From Bacteroidota bacterium (GTDB lineage Bacteria > Bacteroidota > Bacteroidia > 2-12-FULL-35-15), in the NCBI GenBank assembly GCA_025363555.1, contig JANYDQ010000343.1, positions 1-36,616 on the forward strand: a DNA stretch of 36,616 nt, written 5' to 3'. The position numbers were made by a program, and so were the translations under genes. Positions 16,733 to 26,264 of the stretch are shown one piece after another. Below the pieces are notes generated by a model. The model was not told the origin of the DNA, ran no database searches, and saw only the letters and a program-made list of their open reading frames with translations. Position 1 is the stretch's first letter; each line of letters begins with the position of its first letter.

Positions 16733-17119
16733 ATGATGACAAAAATGAAACACATTGATGACTTACATTTTGAGCATCAGTTATGGACAAGTGAAGCAAA
16801 ATTCTATGTTGATGAATTAAAAATTTACCAGAAAAGATTGCAAGAGATTGCAGGTAAGAACACCAAAGAGGAGGTTCGCAAGCAAATAGAGCATTTTCAA
16901 AATCAATTTATTATTCAAAAAGAGCATTTGGATATTTTAAATCACGGGGTTAACGAGCACGAGCAGTTTCTTGAAAAATTTGCTACTGAACATCCCGTAG
17001 CTATTGACCATAGAATGTTTGCTGACCATGCAGAAATGAATGAAAAAATGGAAACATTCAGAAAAATTTATTCGGAATTGAAAAAAGAGTTTAATCACTT
17101 TTTATCAGTTTACATGTAA
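16733..17119 (+). CDS. Conserved-looking hypothetical helical protein (128 aa)
   Basis: Own promoter; long amphipathic, His-rich helical sequence; no family recognised. Confidence 0.7.
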   Translation: MMTKMKHIDDLHFEHQLWTSEAKFYVDELKIYQKRLQEIAGKNTKEEVRKQIEHFQNQFIIQKEHLDILNHGVNEHEQFLEKFATEHPVAIDHRMFADHAEMNEKMETFRKIYSELKKEFNHFLSVYM

Positions 17120-18523
17120 TTCTTTTTGGTTTGCTACCCAAACAGCGTATTCTTTTTTGGCTTTATCAAACTCGGCAATCAGTTGTTCGCGCGCTGTAAT
17201 TAACCCAGAAACGAGTACGCTTTTTTTATAGAACAACATCATCAGCATCCATTTTGTGCGGTACTCTTTTACGGTATAAAAGTACCAATAAGCAAACAAC
17301 CCGCTTAAGGGAAGACTGATGGCGTACGCCAAGGTAAATAGAGGTGAGTAAGTATATTTCCACATCAATGTTGTCTGAAGGGAATAAAAAATAAGAAAGG
17401 TAAACATGCCGCCTACCATACCTATTGCCCCCCTGAATTCTTTTTGTTTGGTTATTTTACCCGCAACTATGCCCGGGATTTTGAAAGGCAAAATGTTATT
17501 GAGTAAGCCATACAGGTAAACCGGGAAGCCTGAAATGATAATACCGATGGCGAGTAAAGCATTTCCAATAAAAGAATTGTTTTTATCTTTAGGTGCAATA
17601 TCATTATCTTTCAAGCCGAAGGAAGATAAATCTGCAAAATACTTTTTGATGCGCATTCGCAGGGATTCCACTCTTTCCCTGTCGTGTTGAATAAAGTAAT
17701 TTACTGTTTCAATAATATTCCTGGTAATAATAAACTCCCTGTCTTTTTCGTTTTTGTGCAACCCTCGTTCTTCAAAAAGATTTGATTTGTAGAGGGTTTC
17801 AATATCGTTTACCAAATCATCCGTTTTATCATCATTGATGGCAATGATCAGTTTTTCCAGTTGTTTGCTTATTTCGGCAGTTAAACTTTTGGCGCCTGCA
17901 AAACTGTCTTTCTCAAATTCTGTCTTGTAATCTGCCACGGTAATGGGCTTATGAATATTGATAAACAAGTCCCTGTGGAATCGCTGCGGGTCGGCATAGT
18001 TTAACCCTATGTTTACAATATGAACACCCAATTGAAAGTTGTTTCTTGCTTCTGCACCCAATACAATTCGGGCGGCACCGGTTTTAACAGGGCGAAGTTT
18101 TCGTTCGATAATGCTTACGCCTTCGGGAAACATCAGTATAGCCCCGTTGTTTTCCAGGTGCCGGTAACATTTAATAAATGTTTCTTCGTTTTTACTCATC
18201 TGGGAAGGGTCGTCCTGCTTGCGATACACGGGGATAACATTAAATTTGGGCAATATCCATGTTGCAAATTTTGATTTAAACAATTCTCCTTTACCAAGAA
18301 AAAAAACTTTTCGGTTCAGAATGGTTGCCAGCACTATGGGATCCATAAAAGTGCCGGGATGATTGGCTAATACCAGCAAAGGTCCTTTGGCGGGAATTAA
18401 CTCTTTGTTACGAACTGCAATGGTGCGAAAAAAAATGCGAACGGTAAGTTGCATCATTATTTTAAGAAAAGAATACAGCATTTTTTGTTCGGGGAATTTG
18501 AATAAAAAAAATAAGAGCGACAA
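17105..18523 (-). CDS. 1-acyl-sn-glycerol-3-phosphate acyltransferase family protein with C-terminal TM region (start probably near 18481)
   Basis: LLVLANHPGTFMDPIVLA (NHx4D-like), ILMFPEGVSIIERKLRPVKTGAARI. Confidence 0.85.
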   Translation of the reverse strand: MSLLFFLFKFPEQKMLYSFLKIMMQLTVRIFFRTIAVRNKELIPAKGPLLVLANHPGTFMDPIVLATILNRKVFFLGKGELFKSKFATWILPKFNVIPVYRKQDDPSQMSKNEETFIKCYRHLENNGAILMFPEGVSIIERKLRPVKTGAARIVLGAEARNNFQLGVHIVNIGLNYADPQRFHRDLFINIHKPITVADYKTEFEKDSFAGAKSLTAEISKQLEKLIIAINDDKTDDLVNDIETLYKSNLFEERGLHKNEKDREFIITRNIIETVNYFIQHDRERVESLRMRIKKYFADLSSFGLKDNDIAPKDKNNSFIGNALLAIGIIISGFPVYLYGLLNNILPFKIPGIVAGKITKQKEFRGAIGMVGGMFTFLIFYSLQTTLMWKYTYSPLFTLAYAISLPLSGLFAYWYFYTVKEYRTKWMLMMLFYKKSVLVSGLITAREQLIAEFDKAKKEYAVWVANQKELHVN

Positions 18524-18586
18524 ATTTAAAGTATAAAAGATAACATTGCGATTTATTAAAAATTTAATTTATTTTTGCCTCTTATT

Positions 18587-19462
18587 ATGGAAATGAAACT
18601 ACCGCTAAAAAGAAAACAAACAAAAACCAATGCTTTTGCAGTAATAATGCTGGTATTGTTTTCTGCCATGCACCTATTTTCGCAAAACGAAGCGAAGTTT
18701 ACTGTTCGATTCAAAATGATAGTTCATGATGGGGATTATAAAAATGCAGTGATTACTATTAAAAAGGGCAATCAAAATTACAAGGTGATAGATGTGGATG
18801 GGGGGTACACGAGTGTGGACCTGGATTTGAATTCCGATTTTACAGTAGTGTGTACCAAGATGGGGTATATTACTAAAACACTTACTTACAAAACACGGGT
18901 ACCGAGTGGAAGAGCAGCGGATGATTTTGCCAAATTTAAATGTGTGGTAGAATTGTTTCCGCAGCCGGAAGATAAGATAGTTACCTTTTCGCAACCAGTA
19001 GGGAGAATTATGTACAGCATTGGTTTAAATGATTTTGACTATGATAAAAATTATGCGAATACGGCTTTGGAAATGCAGAAACAGGCCGCAGACCATGCCA
19101 CTCCTGCACCCAAACCACCTGCACCGTCAACGCCCCCCCCCAAAGCAGAGCCTCCACCTCCACCTCCACCGGTAGTGAGCAAACCTATTCCTATTGAAAT
19201 AAAACAGCCCGAAGTGGTGCACGAACCTCCTCCTCCACCAAAAAAGAAGGAGCCGCCACATGTGGACCCGCCAAAGAAGATTGAAAAAAATACTTTGGAA
19301 AGGATTTTCCAGGATGACCGGAAAAAGACAACGATAGTTACGGTAACTATTAACAAAGAAGATTTTGTTTATAAAAAGGAAGAATTTAACTGGGGAGCTA
19401 CCTATTACTACAAAAACAACGTAAACATTACCGAAACTACTTATCGAAACGAAACAGAGTAG
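18587..19462 (+). CDS. Secreted/periplasmic protein with proline-rich linker
   Basis: ORF track begins at TTG 18575, but the -7 element TATTTTTG (18570-18577) overlaps it, so ATG 18587 is more likely; PAPKPPAPSTPPPKAEPPPPPPP linker. Confidence 0.7.
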   Translation: MEMKLPLKRKQTKTNAFAVIMLVLFSAMHLFSQNEAKFTVRFKMIVHDGDYKNAVITIKKGNQNYKVIDVDGGYTSVDLDLNSDFTVVCTKMGYITKTLTYKTRVPSGRAADDFAKFKCVVELFPQPEDKIVTFSQPVGRIMYSIGLNDFDYDKNYANTALEMQKQAADHATPAPKPPAPSTPPPKAEPPPPPPPVVSKPIPIEIKQPEVVHEPPPPPKKKEPPHVDPPKKIEKNTLERIFQDDRKKTTIVTVTINKEDFVYKKEEFNWGATYYYKNNVNITETTYRNETE

Positions 19463-19463
19463 C

Positions 19464-19637
19464 ATGAATGCGCCACTTCTCTGGTTGTGCAAATTTCTTT
19501 TTAAATTATATCCCGCTTCCAACTCGATGGTGATTGTTTCGAAGAGGCATAATGCGCCCGCCCTAAAGTTTTTAAAAACTGCTGACAATAAAATGAAAAT
19601 GGACTTTGGTGCCAAGTGGATTGGGTGGGTATACTAA
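19464..19637 (+). other. Short ORF (57 aa), possible gene remnant
   Basis: MNAPLLWLCKFLFKLYPASNSMVIVSKRHNAPALKFLKTADNKMKMDFGAKWIGWVY*. Confidence 0.25.
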
Positions 19638-19742
19638 TGGGGAAATAATATTATGTGTTTGCTTTAAAGGAGAATTTTTGTTTTACTACTTTTGTACTTT
19701 ATAATAATGAACTTTTATTATTAATTTAAACTAACAAACAAA

Positions 19743-20190
19743 ATGAAAAACATTTTAGGGACAAAAAAAATTTGTAAGCGCTGGTGGTGGTTTTAATTAG
19801 TACTTGTGGCAACATGTATGGGCAGAAAAAAGAAAAACTGCTTGGTGAAAAAAACTTTGATATTGTGCTTACGGAGCAGGGAAAAAAAAGAATAGTGAAC
19901 CGGCTAAGGACCAGATAGTGTTTAGGGGTGATAAGTTGAGTTCTACTTTTATGTTGAGAGAATTTACTTTTACACCGAGTGCTTATACAGCAACGATAGA
20001 TTCTACTTCCGGTACTACTATTATTACTTTCGTGTCGGATTCGAAAAATGCTGATGGTGAAAAGCTGAAATGGACGGGAACGGTGACGGGTGAGACGATG
20101 GAGGGAAGTGTTGTGATGACGGACAAAAAAGGAAAAGTGAGGGGTGATTATACTTTTACGGGGCAGCAGAAAAAATTTAGAGGAAAATAA
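19743..20190 (+). pseudogene. Small secreted protein gene with two apparent frameshifts
   Basis: MKNILGTKK... / ALVVVLISTCGNMYGQKKEKLLGEKNFDIVLTEQGKK / KNSEPAKDQIVFRGDKLSSTFMLREFTFTPSAYTATID... in successive frames; promoter TACTTTTG at 19687. Confidence 0.65.
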
Positions 20191-20284
20191 AAGAACTTTA
20201 TTTTAAGTGGCATCATATCTTTTTTTTGATAACGGTTTATGGTGCTATGTGGTGGTTTGGTAAAAAAAATAGTGGTGCGTATGA

Positions 20285-20875
20285 CTAATGAAAAAGAATT
20301 TTTTTTAATGTTCTGAAAATTATTTTTAAATCTACAGCAAAACTTTTTTCGGAAATATACCGGAGGTTTAGTTTTAATTTTGCTGGCATTATGTCGTTAA
20401 TATAAATTTGTTCTGGATTGGTGGCTTTGCCAAGAATTTCGTTTTCGTTGCTGTATTCAATGCTTGCAAAATCAGTAATACCGGGTTTAACCATCAACAC
20501 TTGCTTTTGTTCGGTTGTGTAAAGGTTAACGTATTTTCTCACTTCCGGACGAGGTCCAACCAAACTCATATCTCCAAATAAAACATTGAGCAATTGAGGT
20601 AACTCATCAATTTTGTATTTTCTGATAAAACTTCCGATAGGGGTTATTCGGCTATCTCTGCTACCTATTGTAAGGAGACTGCCTTTGTCGGAGCCGGTTT
20701 TCATAGAGCGGAATTTGAATAGTTTAAAATCTTTGCCCCCCTGCCCTACTCTAGTTTGTTTGTAAAATACGCCTCCGCGGGAGGTGGTAATGATGCAGAT
20801 GGCGATAAAGAGGAAAAAGGGGAAAAGGATAACCAAGCCGATGAAGGAGCAGAGGAGGTCGAATAGTCTTTTCAT
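20285..20875 (-). CDS. Initiating sugar-phosphate transferase (bacterial sugar transferase; WcaJ/PglC type)
   Basis: MKRLFDLLCSFIGLVILFPFF, KLFKFRSMKTGSDKG, KYKIDELPQLLNVLFGDMSLVGPRPEV; N-terminal part of the track ORF is translated repeat. Confidence 0.9.
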   Translation of the reverse strand: MKRLFDLLCSFIGLVILFPFFLFIAICIITTSRGGVFYKQTRVGQGGKDFKLFKFRSMKTGSDKGSLLTIGSRDSRITPIGSFIRKYKIDELPQLLNVLFGDMSLVGPRPEVRKYVNLYTTEQKQVLMVKPGITDFASIEYSNENEILGKATNPEQIYINDIMPAKLKLNLRYISEKSFAVDLKIIFRTLKKILFH

Positions 20876-20972
20876 ATTGGCATTTTTCGCACTTTGTGGC
20901 AACATACCTCCTCGGTATGATTGTTCTTGCAGAGGCAAAGGAGAGAGGAAGGACTTATACAAAGCCGGCTTA

Positions 20973-20999
20973 AAACCTTTGTGTACCTCTGTGTTTTTA
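20973..20999. repeat. Dispersed-type intergenic repeat AAACCTTTGTGTACCTCTGTGTTTTTA
   Basis: CTTTGTGTnCCTnTGTG pattern common in Bacteroidetes intergenic DNA. Confidence 0.45.
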
Positions 21000-21020
21000 T
21001 TGCCCTGGCGGTAAAAACCA

Positions 21021-22244
21021 TTATCCAAGCACTTTTTGAACAGAAGTAATTACCGCATCTATTACCTGTTTTACCATTTCGTCATTGAGATTATAAAAGA
21101 TGGGCAGAGAGATTTCACGGGAATAATTATCGAATGTTACTGGATAATTTTTGATATTGTATCCTTGATTTTTGTAAAAGCTCATCATGGGTACGGGGAT
21201 AAAGTGGACATTGACGGATACTTCGCAGTCAAAAATTTCTTTGATGATGGCATCGCGCTGTGCTTCGGTAATTCCTTTTATTCGCAGGGGGTATAAGTGG
21301 TAACAAGATTCTGTTAATGCCCCGGGGGCAAGCGTTAACGCCTGTAGGGGTAATTGTGCCCAGGAGTGTTTGAGAAAAGCTTGAGTGTATGCTTTGCAAA
21401 TTTGTTTTCTTTTTGGGAGAGTGTCGGTGTCGTATCTTTCTAATTCGACACTACCGATGGCAGCCATAATATCGGTGAGGTTGCATTTGTATCCGGGTTC
21501 AACGATGTCGTATCTCCAGTTTCCTTTTTGTGTTTTTGCGAGTGCGTCTTTGTCTTGCCCGTGGAGGGTTTTGACGCAAAGAGCTTTATAGACTTCGTGA
21601 TTATCGAATGGAGCAGGAAGGTTGAGGGCAACGGAGCCGCCTTCGGCAGTGGTTAAGTTTTTGACGGCATGAAAAGAAAAGACAGAAACATCGGTTAGTG
21701 AGCCGGCACGTTTTCCGTTGTACCAGGCACCGAAGGAATGAGCAGAATCGGAAAGGATTAAGATGCGGGCGAGCATTTTCTGTTCTGCTGATTGAGGGTT
21801 AAAAGTGTGTTTGTGCTTGATTACTAAAGCATTTATTTCATTGTAATGGCAGGGGTATCCGGCAAAATCAACGGGCATAATTACTTTTGTGCGGGAGGTG
21901 ATTGCTTTTTCGATAGCTGCAACTGAAATATTAAAATCGTTTGGATCTACATCGACAAAAACGGGTGTAGCACCGCAGTGCATAATTACATTGGCTGTTG
22001 CGGAATAGGTGTAAGCAGGAAGTATGACTTCATCGCCCTGCTGAACGCCAAACCAGCGAAGCATGATTTCGAGTCCTGCGGTGGCACTGTTGAGACATAA
22101 CGTGGATTTGTTTCCACAATAAGCGGTTAGTTCTTTTTCGAATTGTTTGGTTCTAGTACCGGTGGTTATCCAGCCGGATTGAAGCACTTTGGTAACTTCA
22201 TCAATTATTTTCTGGTCGATTCGAGGAGGAGAAAATGGTATCAT
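21021..22244 (-). CDS. DegT/DnrJ/EryC1/StrS family PLP aminotransferase
   Basis: FSPPRIDQKIIDEVTKVLQSGWITTGTRTKQFE, GDEVILPAYTYSATANVIMHCGATPVFVDVD, VFSFHAVKNLTTAEGGSV. Confidence 0.93.
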   Translation of the reverse strand: MIPFSPPRIDQKIIDEVTKVLQSGWITTGTRTKQFEKELTAYCGNKSTLCLNSATAGLEIMLRWFGVQQGDEVILPAYTYSATANVIMHCGATPVFVDVDPNDFNISVAAIEKAITSRTKVIMPVDFAGYPCHYNEINALVIKHKHTFNPQSAEQKMLARILILSDSAHSFGAWYNGKRAGSLTDVSVFSFHAVKNLTTAEGGSVALNLPAPFDNHEVYKALCVKTLHGQDKDALAKTQKGNWRYDIVEPGYKCNLTDIMAAIGSVELERYDTDTLPKRKQICKAYTQAFLKHSWAQLPLQALTLAPGALTESCYHLYPLRIKGITEAQRDAIIKEIFDCEVSVNVHFIPVPMMSFYKNQGYNIKNYPVTFDNYSREISLPIFYNLNDEMVKQVIDAVITSVQKVLG

Positions 22245-22284
22245 AATTTAAGGATTTAGAAGATTAAAGTTTAAAAAAATATTA

Positions 22285-23538
22285 TTAACTGTTAACAGAT
22301 AGTTGTTGAAATTCCTGAACTTGTTTAGAAAGATGGAAACACAACAAAGAATTAAAAAAGGCATAAAACATGACTCCTGCCTGTGCTTCTAACATGGACT
22401 CTGTTAAAAAATTGACACAGATAAGGAGCAAAAATAAGAGATAAATGGCATTTCCGGTACGGAAAGCAAAAATAAAAGGAAAATAGAGGGAGATGAGTAA
22501 AAGGACAAAACCGATTATGCCGAGGGAAATAAATACCTGGTAGAATTCGTTGTGTGCATTTAACTCGTGTGCATAAGCGCCTGTCATTCCCCTGAATTTA
22601 TAGACATTCATTAATTCATCTTTGGCATCTCCAGTGCCCACGCCAACTATTAAATTGTCGGACACCAGTTCGTTTGCAGCACTCCACACTAATAAGCGAA
22701 CAGCAGAACTTTCGACTTCTGCTTCGTTTACATTAGAATTATTAAGAGCATCGATGGCGCGGTGTATTCGTCCTGAAATTTGGGGGACAAAATTCATTAC
22801 AGCAAAAACAGAGGCACCGATAATGAGTAATCCGAGGAAACCTACCAGGTATTTTTTACTGGTGATTAAATAAAAAGTGAGGAAGCCGGTGTAAATTAAA
22901 ATGATGGTGAGTATACCTGATTTGGAGGAAAGCAGGAAAATGATGAGGGGGAAAAATAAAATAAGAAACCAGGAGAGGAGCAAGGAATAAGGGTTTTCTG
23001 CAAAGGGAAACCTGTGAACATTTATAATTAACCAAACAATTGCGACATTTAAATACATGGAAAAATAACTTGGATGGATGAGCCAGGAAGAAAAAGATTC
23101 ATAAAAGAAATAGTTTTGGTGAGTTGTAAAATACAGGTAGGAAGCACGAAGAAGCATGGCGACAATGGATACAATGCAGCCGGAGATAAATGCAACAAAT
23201 ATGTTTTGCTTTTGGTTTATTGAGAAGGGGCGGCTGGTGAGGACAAGAGGGAAAAAGAGTAAAGAAAGTTTTACCTGCAAATCGAACAGCCCTGCGGGAA
23301 TGTTTTGGGTATAAATTAAACCAATGATGTGGAGCAAATAAAAAGCAAGAAAGATAAGGGCAAATTTGTTGTTAAGTATTATTCGAAATTTATTTATGAA
23401 GTCGCCTTCTATTAACCAATTTGCTAACATAACAACAATGAAAACCGGAACTAAACGGGCAATAGGGAGAAAAAACGCAATGCAGAAGCAAGAGTATAAT
23501 TGAACTTTTTGATGAATGAGGAAACGAGATGAATTCAT
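22285..23538 (-). CDS. O-antigen ligase/polymerase family membrane protein
   Basis: Polytopic; IVGVGTGDAKDELM...AHELNAHNEFYQVFISLGIIG typical of Wzy_C/WaaL. Confidence 0.85.
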   Translation of the reverse strand: MNSSRFLIHQKVQLYSCFCIAFFLPIARLVPVFIVVMLANWLIEGDFINKFRIILNNKFALIFLAFYLLHIIGLIYTQNIPAGLFDLQVKLSLLFFPLVLTSRPFSINQKQNIFVAFISGCIVSIVAMLLRASYLYFTTHQNYFFYESFSSWLIHPSYFSMYLNVAIVWLIINVHRFPFAENPYSLLLSWFLILFFPLIIFLLSSKSGILTIILIYTGFLTFYLITSKKYLVGFLGLLIIGASVFAVMNFVPQISGRIHRAIDALNNSNVNEAEVESSAVRLLVWSAANELVSDNLIVGVGTGDAKDELMNVYKFRGMTGAYAHELNAHNEFYQVFISLGIIGFVLLLISLYFPFIFAFRTGNAIYLLFLLLICVNFLTESMLEAQAGVMFYAFFNSLLCFHLSKQVQEFQQLSVNS

Positions 23539-23541
23539 TTT

Positions 23542-24501
23542 TTATTTAACCGGTTTTTTAAATAATCCTATTAAAAATCCTAAACCGTAGGACAAATGTA
23601 AAACAGGATAAACTAATAAGGAAGCAAATTTAACAACAAGGTTTTGATTATTAGCAAATGAACTGTAAATATCAATGAACAAATAAATAAACAATGGCAA
23701 AAGCAAAAGCGGAAATTTGATGGCAGCAACTAAACTAAGAAGATATAAAACAAAAAAGAGAGGAATGAGGTGCCGCCATTTTACTTCTGATTTTATTTTT
23801 TTTATTACTAAAGGTTTGTACAATCCATATTGAAAGTACTGGCTGAATAAAGCTTTGAAAGAAGAACGCGGAAAATAGGTTGATTTAATATCGGAATGGA
23901 GATAAATGGTTTTGCCTTTGCTTTTGGCACGATAATGAAATTCATCATCCTGGTTTCTTTTCATCTGCACATCAAAGTTGCCAGTATCATAAAACAGTTC
24001 TCGTTTCCAAGCACCCAAATAGACACTATCCACAAAGCCGCTGAAATTAATATCGTGAAATTTGCTGTTGCCTATTCCGAACCAGCCGGAGGTGGCAAAA
24101 GCAATAGCCTTTTGAATGGGAGTGGTTCCAACAGGGTTCATGGGTCCGCCCACAATGTCGGCACCTGTTTTCTTAAATGTTTCAATTATTTTTTCGAAAT
24201 AATCTTTTGCGTAAATAGTGTGAGCATCCAGCCGAACAATAATTTTTCCGGTAGAAGCAGCTAAACCAAGGTTTAATGCCTGCGGGACGTACTTATGAGG
24301 ATTGTGTAATAAATGAATGGAATTGTTTTGTTTTGCCCATTGTTCTATAATGGCAATTGTTCCATCAGCAGAACCACCGTCAATAATAAATAGTTCTTTA
24401 TTTGCGGGGAGGGATTCGGAGTAAAAACGAAGAATGTTTTCAATATAGCGGGCTTCATTATAAACAGGGCATAATACAGTTATTAAAGGTTTCTGATTCA
24501 T
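23542..24501 (-). CDS. Glycosyltransferase family 2 (ExoA-like)
   Basis: TVLCPVYNEARYIENIL, IDGGSADGT, GKIIVRLDAH, C-terminal TM segments. Confidence 0.88.
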   Translation of the reverse strand: MNQKPLITVLCPVYNEARYIENILRFYSESLPANKELFIIDGGSADGTIAIIEQWAKQNNSIHLLHNPHKYVPQALNLGLAASTGKIIVRLDAHTIYAKDYFEKIIETFKKTGADIVGGPMNPVGTTPIQKAIAFATSGWFGIGNSKFHDINFSGFVDSVYLGAWKRELFYDTGNFDVQMKRNQDDEFHYRAKSKGKTIYLHSDIKSTYFPRSSFKALFSQYFQYGLYKPLVIKKIKSEVKWRHLIPLFFVLYLLSLVAAIKFPLLLLPLFIYLFIDIYSSFANNQNLVVKFASLLVYPVLHLSYGLGFLIGLFKKPVK

Positions 24502-25341
24502 CTACTTATAATTTTGAGTAAAAAATGTTTTCAATAAATAAGAATAGGACTCATGTAAACAACGCACTGAAGCGGCTGATTTGAATGTACCTGTAGTGGC
24601 ATTCTGAAAATGAGTTACAACCAGAGATGGTTCGTAAATTGTTTTCAGTCCCAGCTTTCTAGCAGTTTCAGCAACAAATAATTCTTCGCCAAACAGGAAT
24701 ACAGGTGTATTTATAGTTCCTCCTTTGGTGAAATAACTTTTATTAAAAACCATAAAGGAACCATGAATGGCATACGTTTGCATTGATTGATTTACCTTTT
24801 GTTGAGAATTTGATTTTGTAATTTTAGTTTTTAACAAATGTAATAAAGTGAAAAGTAAATAAAAGAAAACAGTGGAAGTAACAAATTTATAAAGTCGAAT
24901 TCGTTTGTAACTGATTCGTTTGAGGATATATGGATTTTGATGGTATTTTAAAAATGAAGAATAAATATCAGGACCTAAAATATCACACTGATTATTTTCT
25001 AAAAGGTTTTCTAACACCGTAATAAAATGAGGAGTTTGAAAAGAAATATCAGTATTGCAAATAATAGTGGCATCGGGATAGTTATTGTTTTTAAGATAAA
25101 ACGTTAACCCAACATAAGCTCCTCCAAAATAGCCCACATTTGTATCGGCATCTATTAATTTTAAATTTGAATAACGAATAGTTAACTCCCTTAACACTTC
25201 TATTTGCCTGCTGCCGTTATTAACGATGATAGCCTGAACCTGAGTATTCAAATAGTTCCCCAATTGTGAAGTAACAAATTCAACTATTTCCTTTTCGTTG
25301 AAATAATTGATTAGCAAAAATAAAATCCGTTTTTTGTTCAT
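24502..25341 (-). CDS. Glycosyltransferase family 2 (rhamnosyltransferase-like)
   Basis: VQAIIVNNGSRQIEVLREL, NVGYFGGAYVGL, IICNTDISF. Confidence 0.82.
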   Translation of the reverse strand: MNKKRILFLLINYFNEKEIVEFVTSQLGNYLNTQVQAIIVNNGSRQIEVLRELTIRYSNLKLIDADTNVGYFGGAYVGLTFYLKNNNYPDATIICNTDISFQTPHFITVLENLLENNQCDILGPDIYSSFLKYHQNPYILKRISYKRIRLYKFVTSTVFFYLLFTLLHLLKTKITKSNSQQKVNQSMQTYAIHGSFMVFNKSYFTKGGTINTPVFLFGEELFVAETARKLGLKTIYEPSLVVTHFQNATTGTFKSAASVRCLHESYSYLLKTFFTQNYK

Positions 25342-25346
25342 GATTA

Positions 25347-26264
25347 TTACTTTTCCTGTGTTCGTAATTGTCTTCTTAATAAAATGATTTTATGAAACAA
25401 ATAACGCAAAACAGAACTGCGCTTGAGAAATTTATAAATAACTAACCCTGCTTTATACTTACGAATAAAGGACAAAGAAGCATTCGGGTTTATCTCCTTA
25501 ATTATCTTATCGAAATCAATAAGTTCTTTACCCGAATTGGTCTTTTTAATTAAATCAATATAAAATCTGTAATCAATATTGAAATTGTTGCGGAACCAGG
25601 TAAGATAGTCGCCTGTATAATAATTATGGGAAATAATTTTTTTCTTTATCAACGGACTCCCCCTCTCTATTAATTCAGCAGCCAGAATAAAACTTGGGTT
25701 TACATCCGCCCTTTTGGAATAGTCGAAGAAACCGCCGGTTTTCATTCCGTTTTGCACTAAATAATCACTTAGACCTATTTCGTAATTGATGATAATCCCT
25801 TTATAGGTTTTTTTAATTCCGTTTTCTTTAAAATATTTTCTTACCAAAGGAATTGAATTTTTATTTAAAATTAAAAAATAAGATTGAATATGATAAGATA
25901 TTTTCCCGGTGGCAACCATTCCAGCATAATCGAGTAATGATTTTTGTTCCCATTCAAAAAAGGGTTTAAGACTTTTAAACAGGATGCACGAATCGTTTAT
26001 TAAACCAATCCTTTCATAATTATTTTTGTCAAATTCATTCAATGCTTTGTACCACATTCCGAAATCCATTCCTTCATTTTGATACAATCGTAATCCTATT
26101 TTTCTTTTGGAAAGATAATCATTATCATCATCGGAAAGTTTCTTTTCATTCGTCAGCAATACCACTTCTGAAAAATGATTGGAGAGTTCCTCCAAATAAT
26201 ACTTTACGTAGTAAGGTATTTTTTGACCTGAAAAATAACTGCTGAAAAAACAAATGGATGTCAT
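25347..26264 (-). CDS. Rhamnan-synthesis-F (RgpF)-like protein, paralogue 1
   Basis: NEGMDFGMWYKALNEFDKNNYERIGLINDSCILFKSL. Confidence 0.65.
   Translation of the reverse strand: MTSICFFSSYFSGQKIPYYVKYYLEELSNHFSEVVLLTNEKKLSDDDNDYLSKRKIGLRLYQNEGMDFGMWYKALNEFDKNNYERIGLINDSCILFKSLKPFFEWEQKSLLDYAGMVATGKISYHIQSYFLILNKNSIPLVRKYFKENGIKKTYKGIIINYEIGLSDYLVQNGMKTGGFFDYSKRADVNPSFILAAELIERGSPLIKKKIISHNYYTGDYLTWFRNNFNIDYRFYIDLIKKTNSGKELIDFDKIIKEINPNASLSFIRKYKAGLVIYKFLKRSSVLRYLFHKIILLRRQLRTQEK

Noticed and set aside
19051-19615. Gly- or Trp/Arg-rich minus ORFs
   Set aside because: Antisense to the proline-rich gene; composition follows from CCN codons
20876-21028. N-terminal extension of the sugar-transferase ORF
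   Set aside because: It is translated intergenic/repeat sequence; the family starts at MKRLFDLL (20875)
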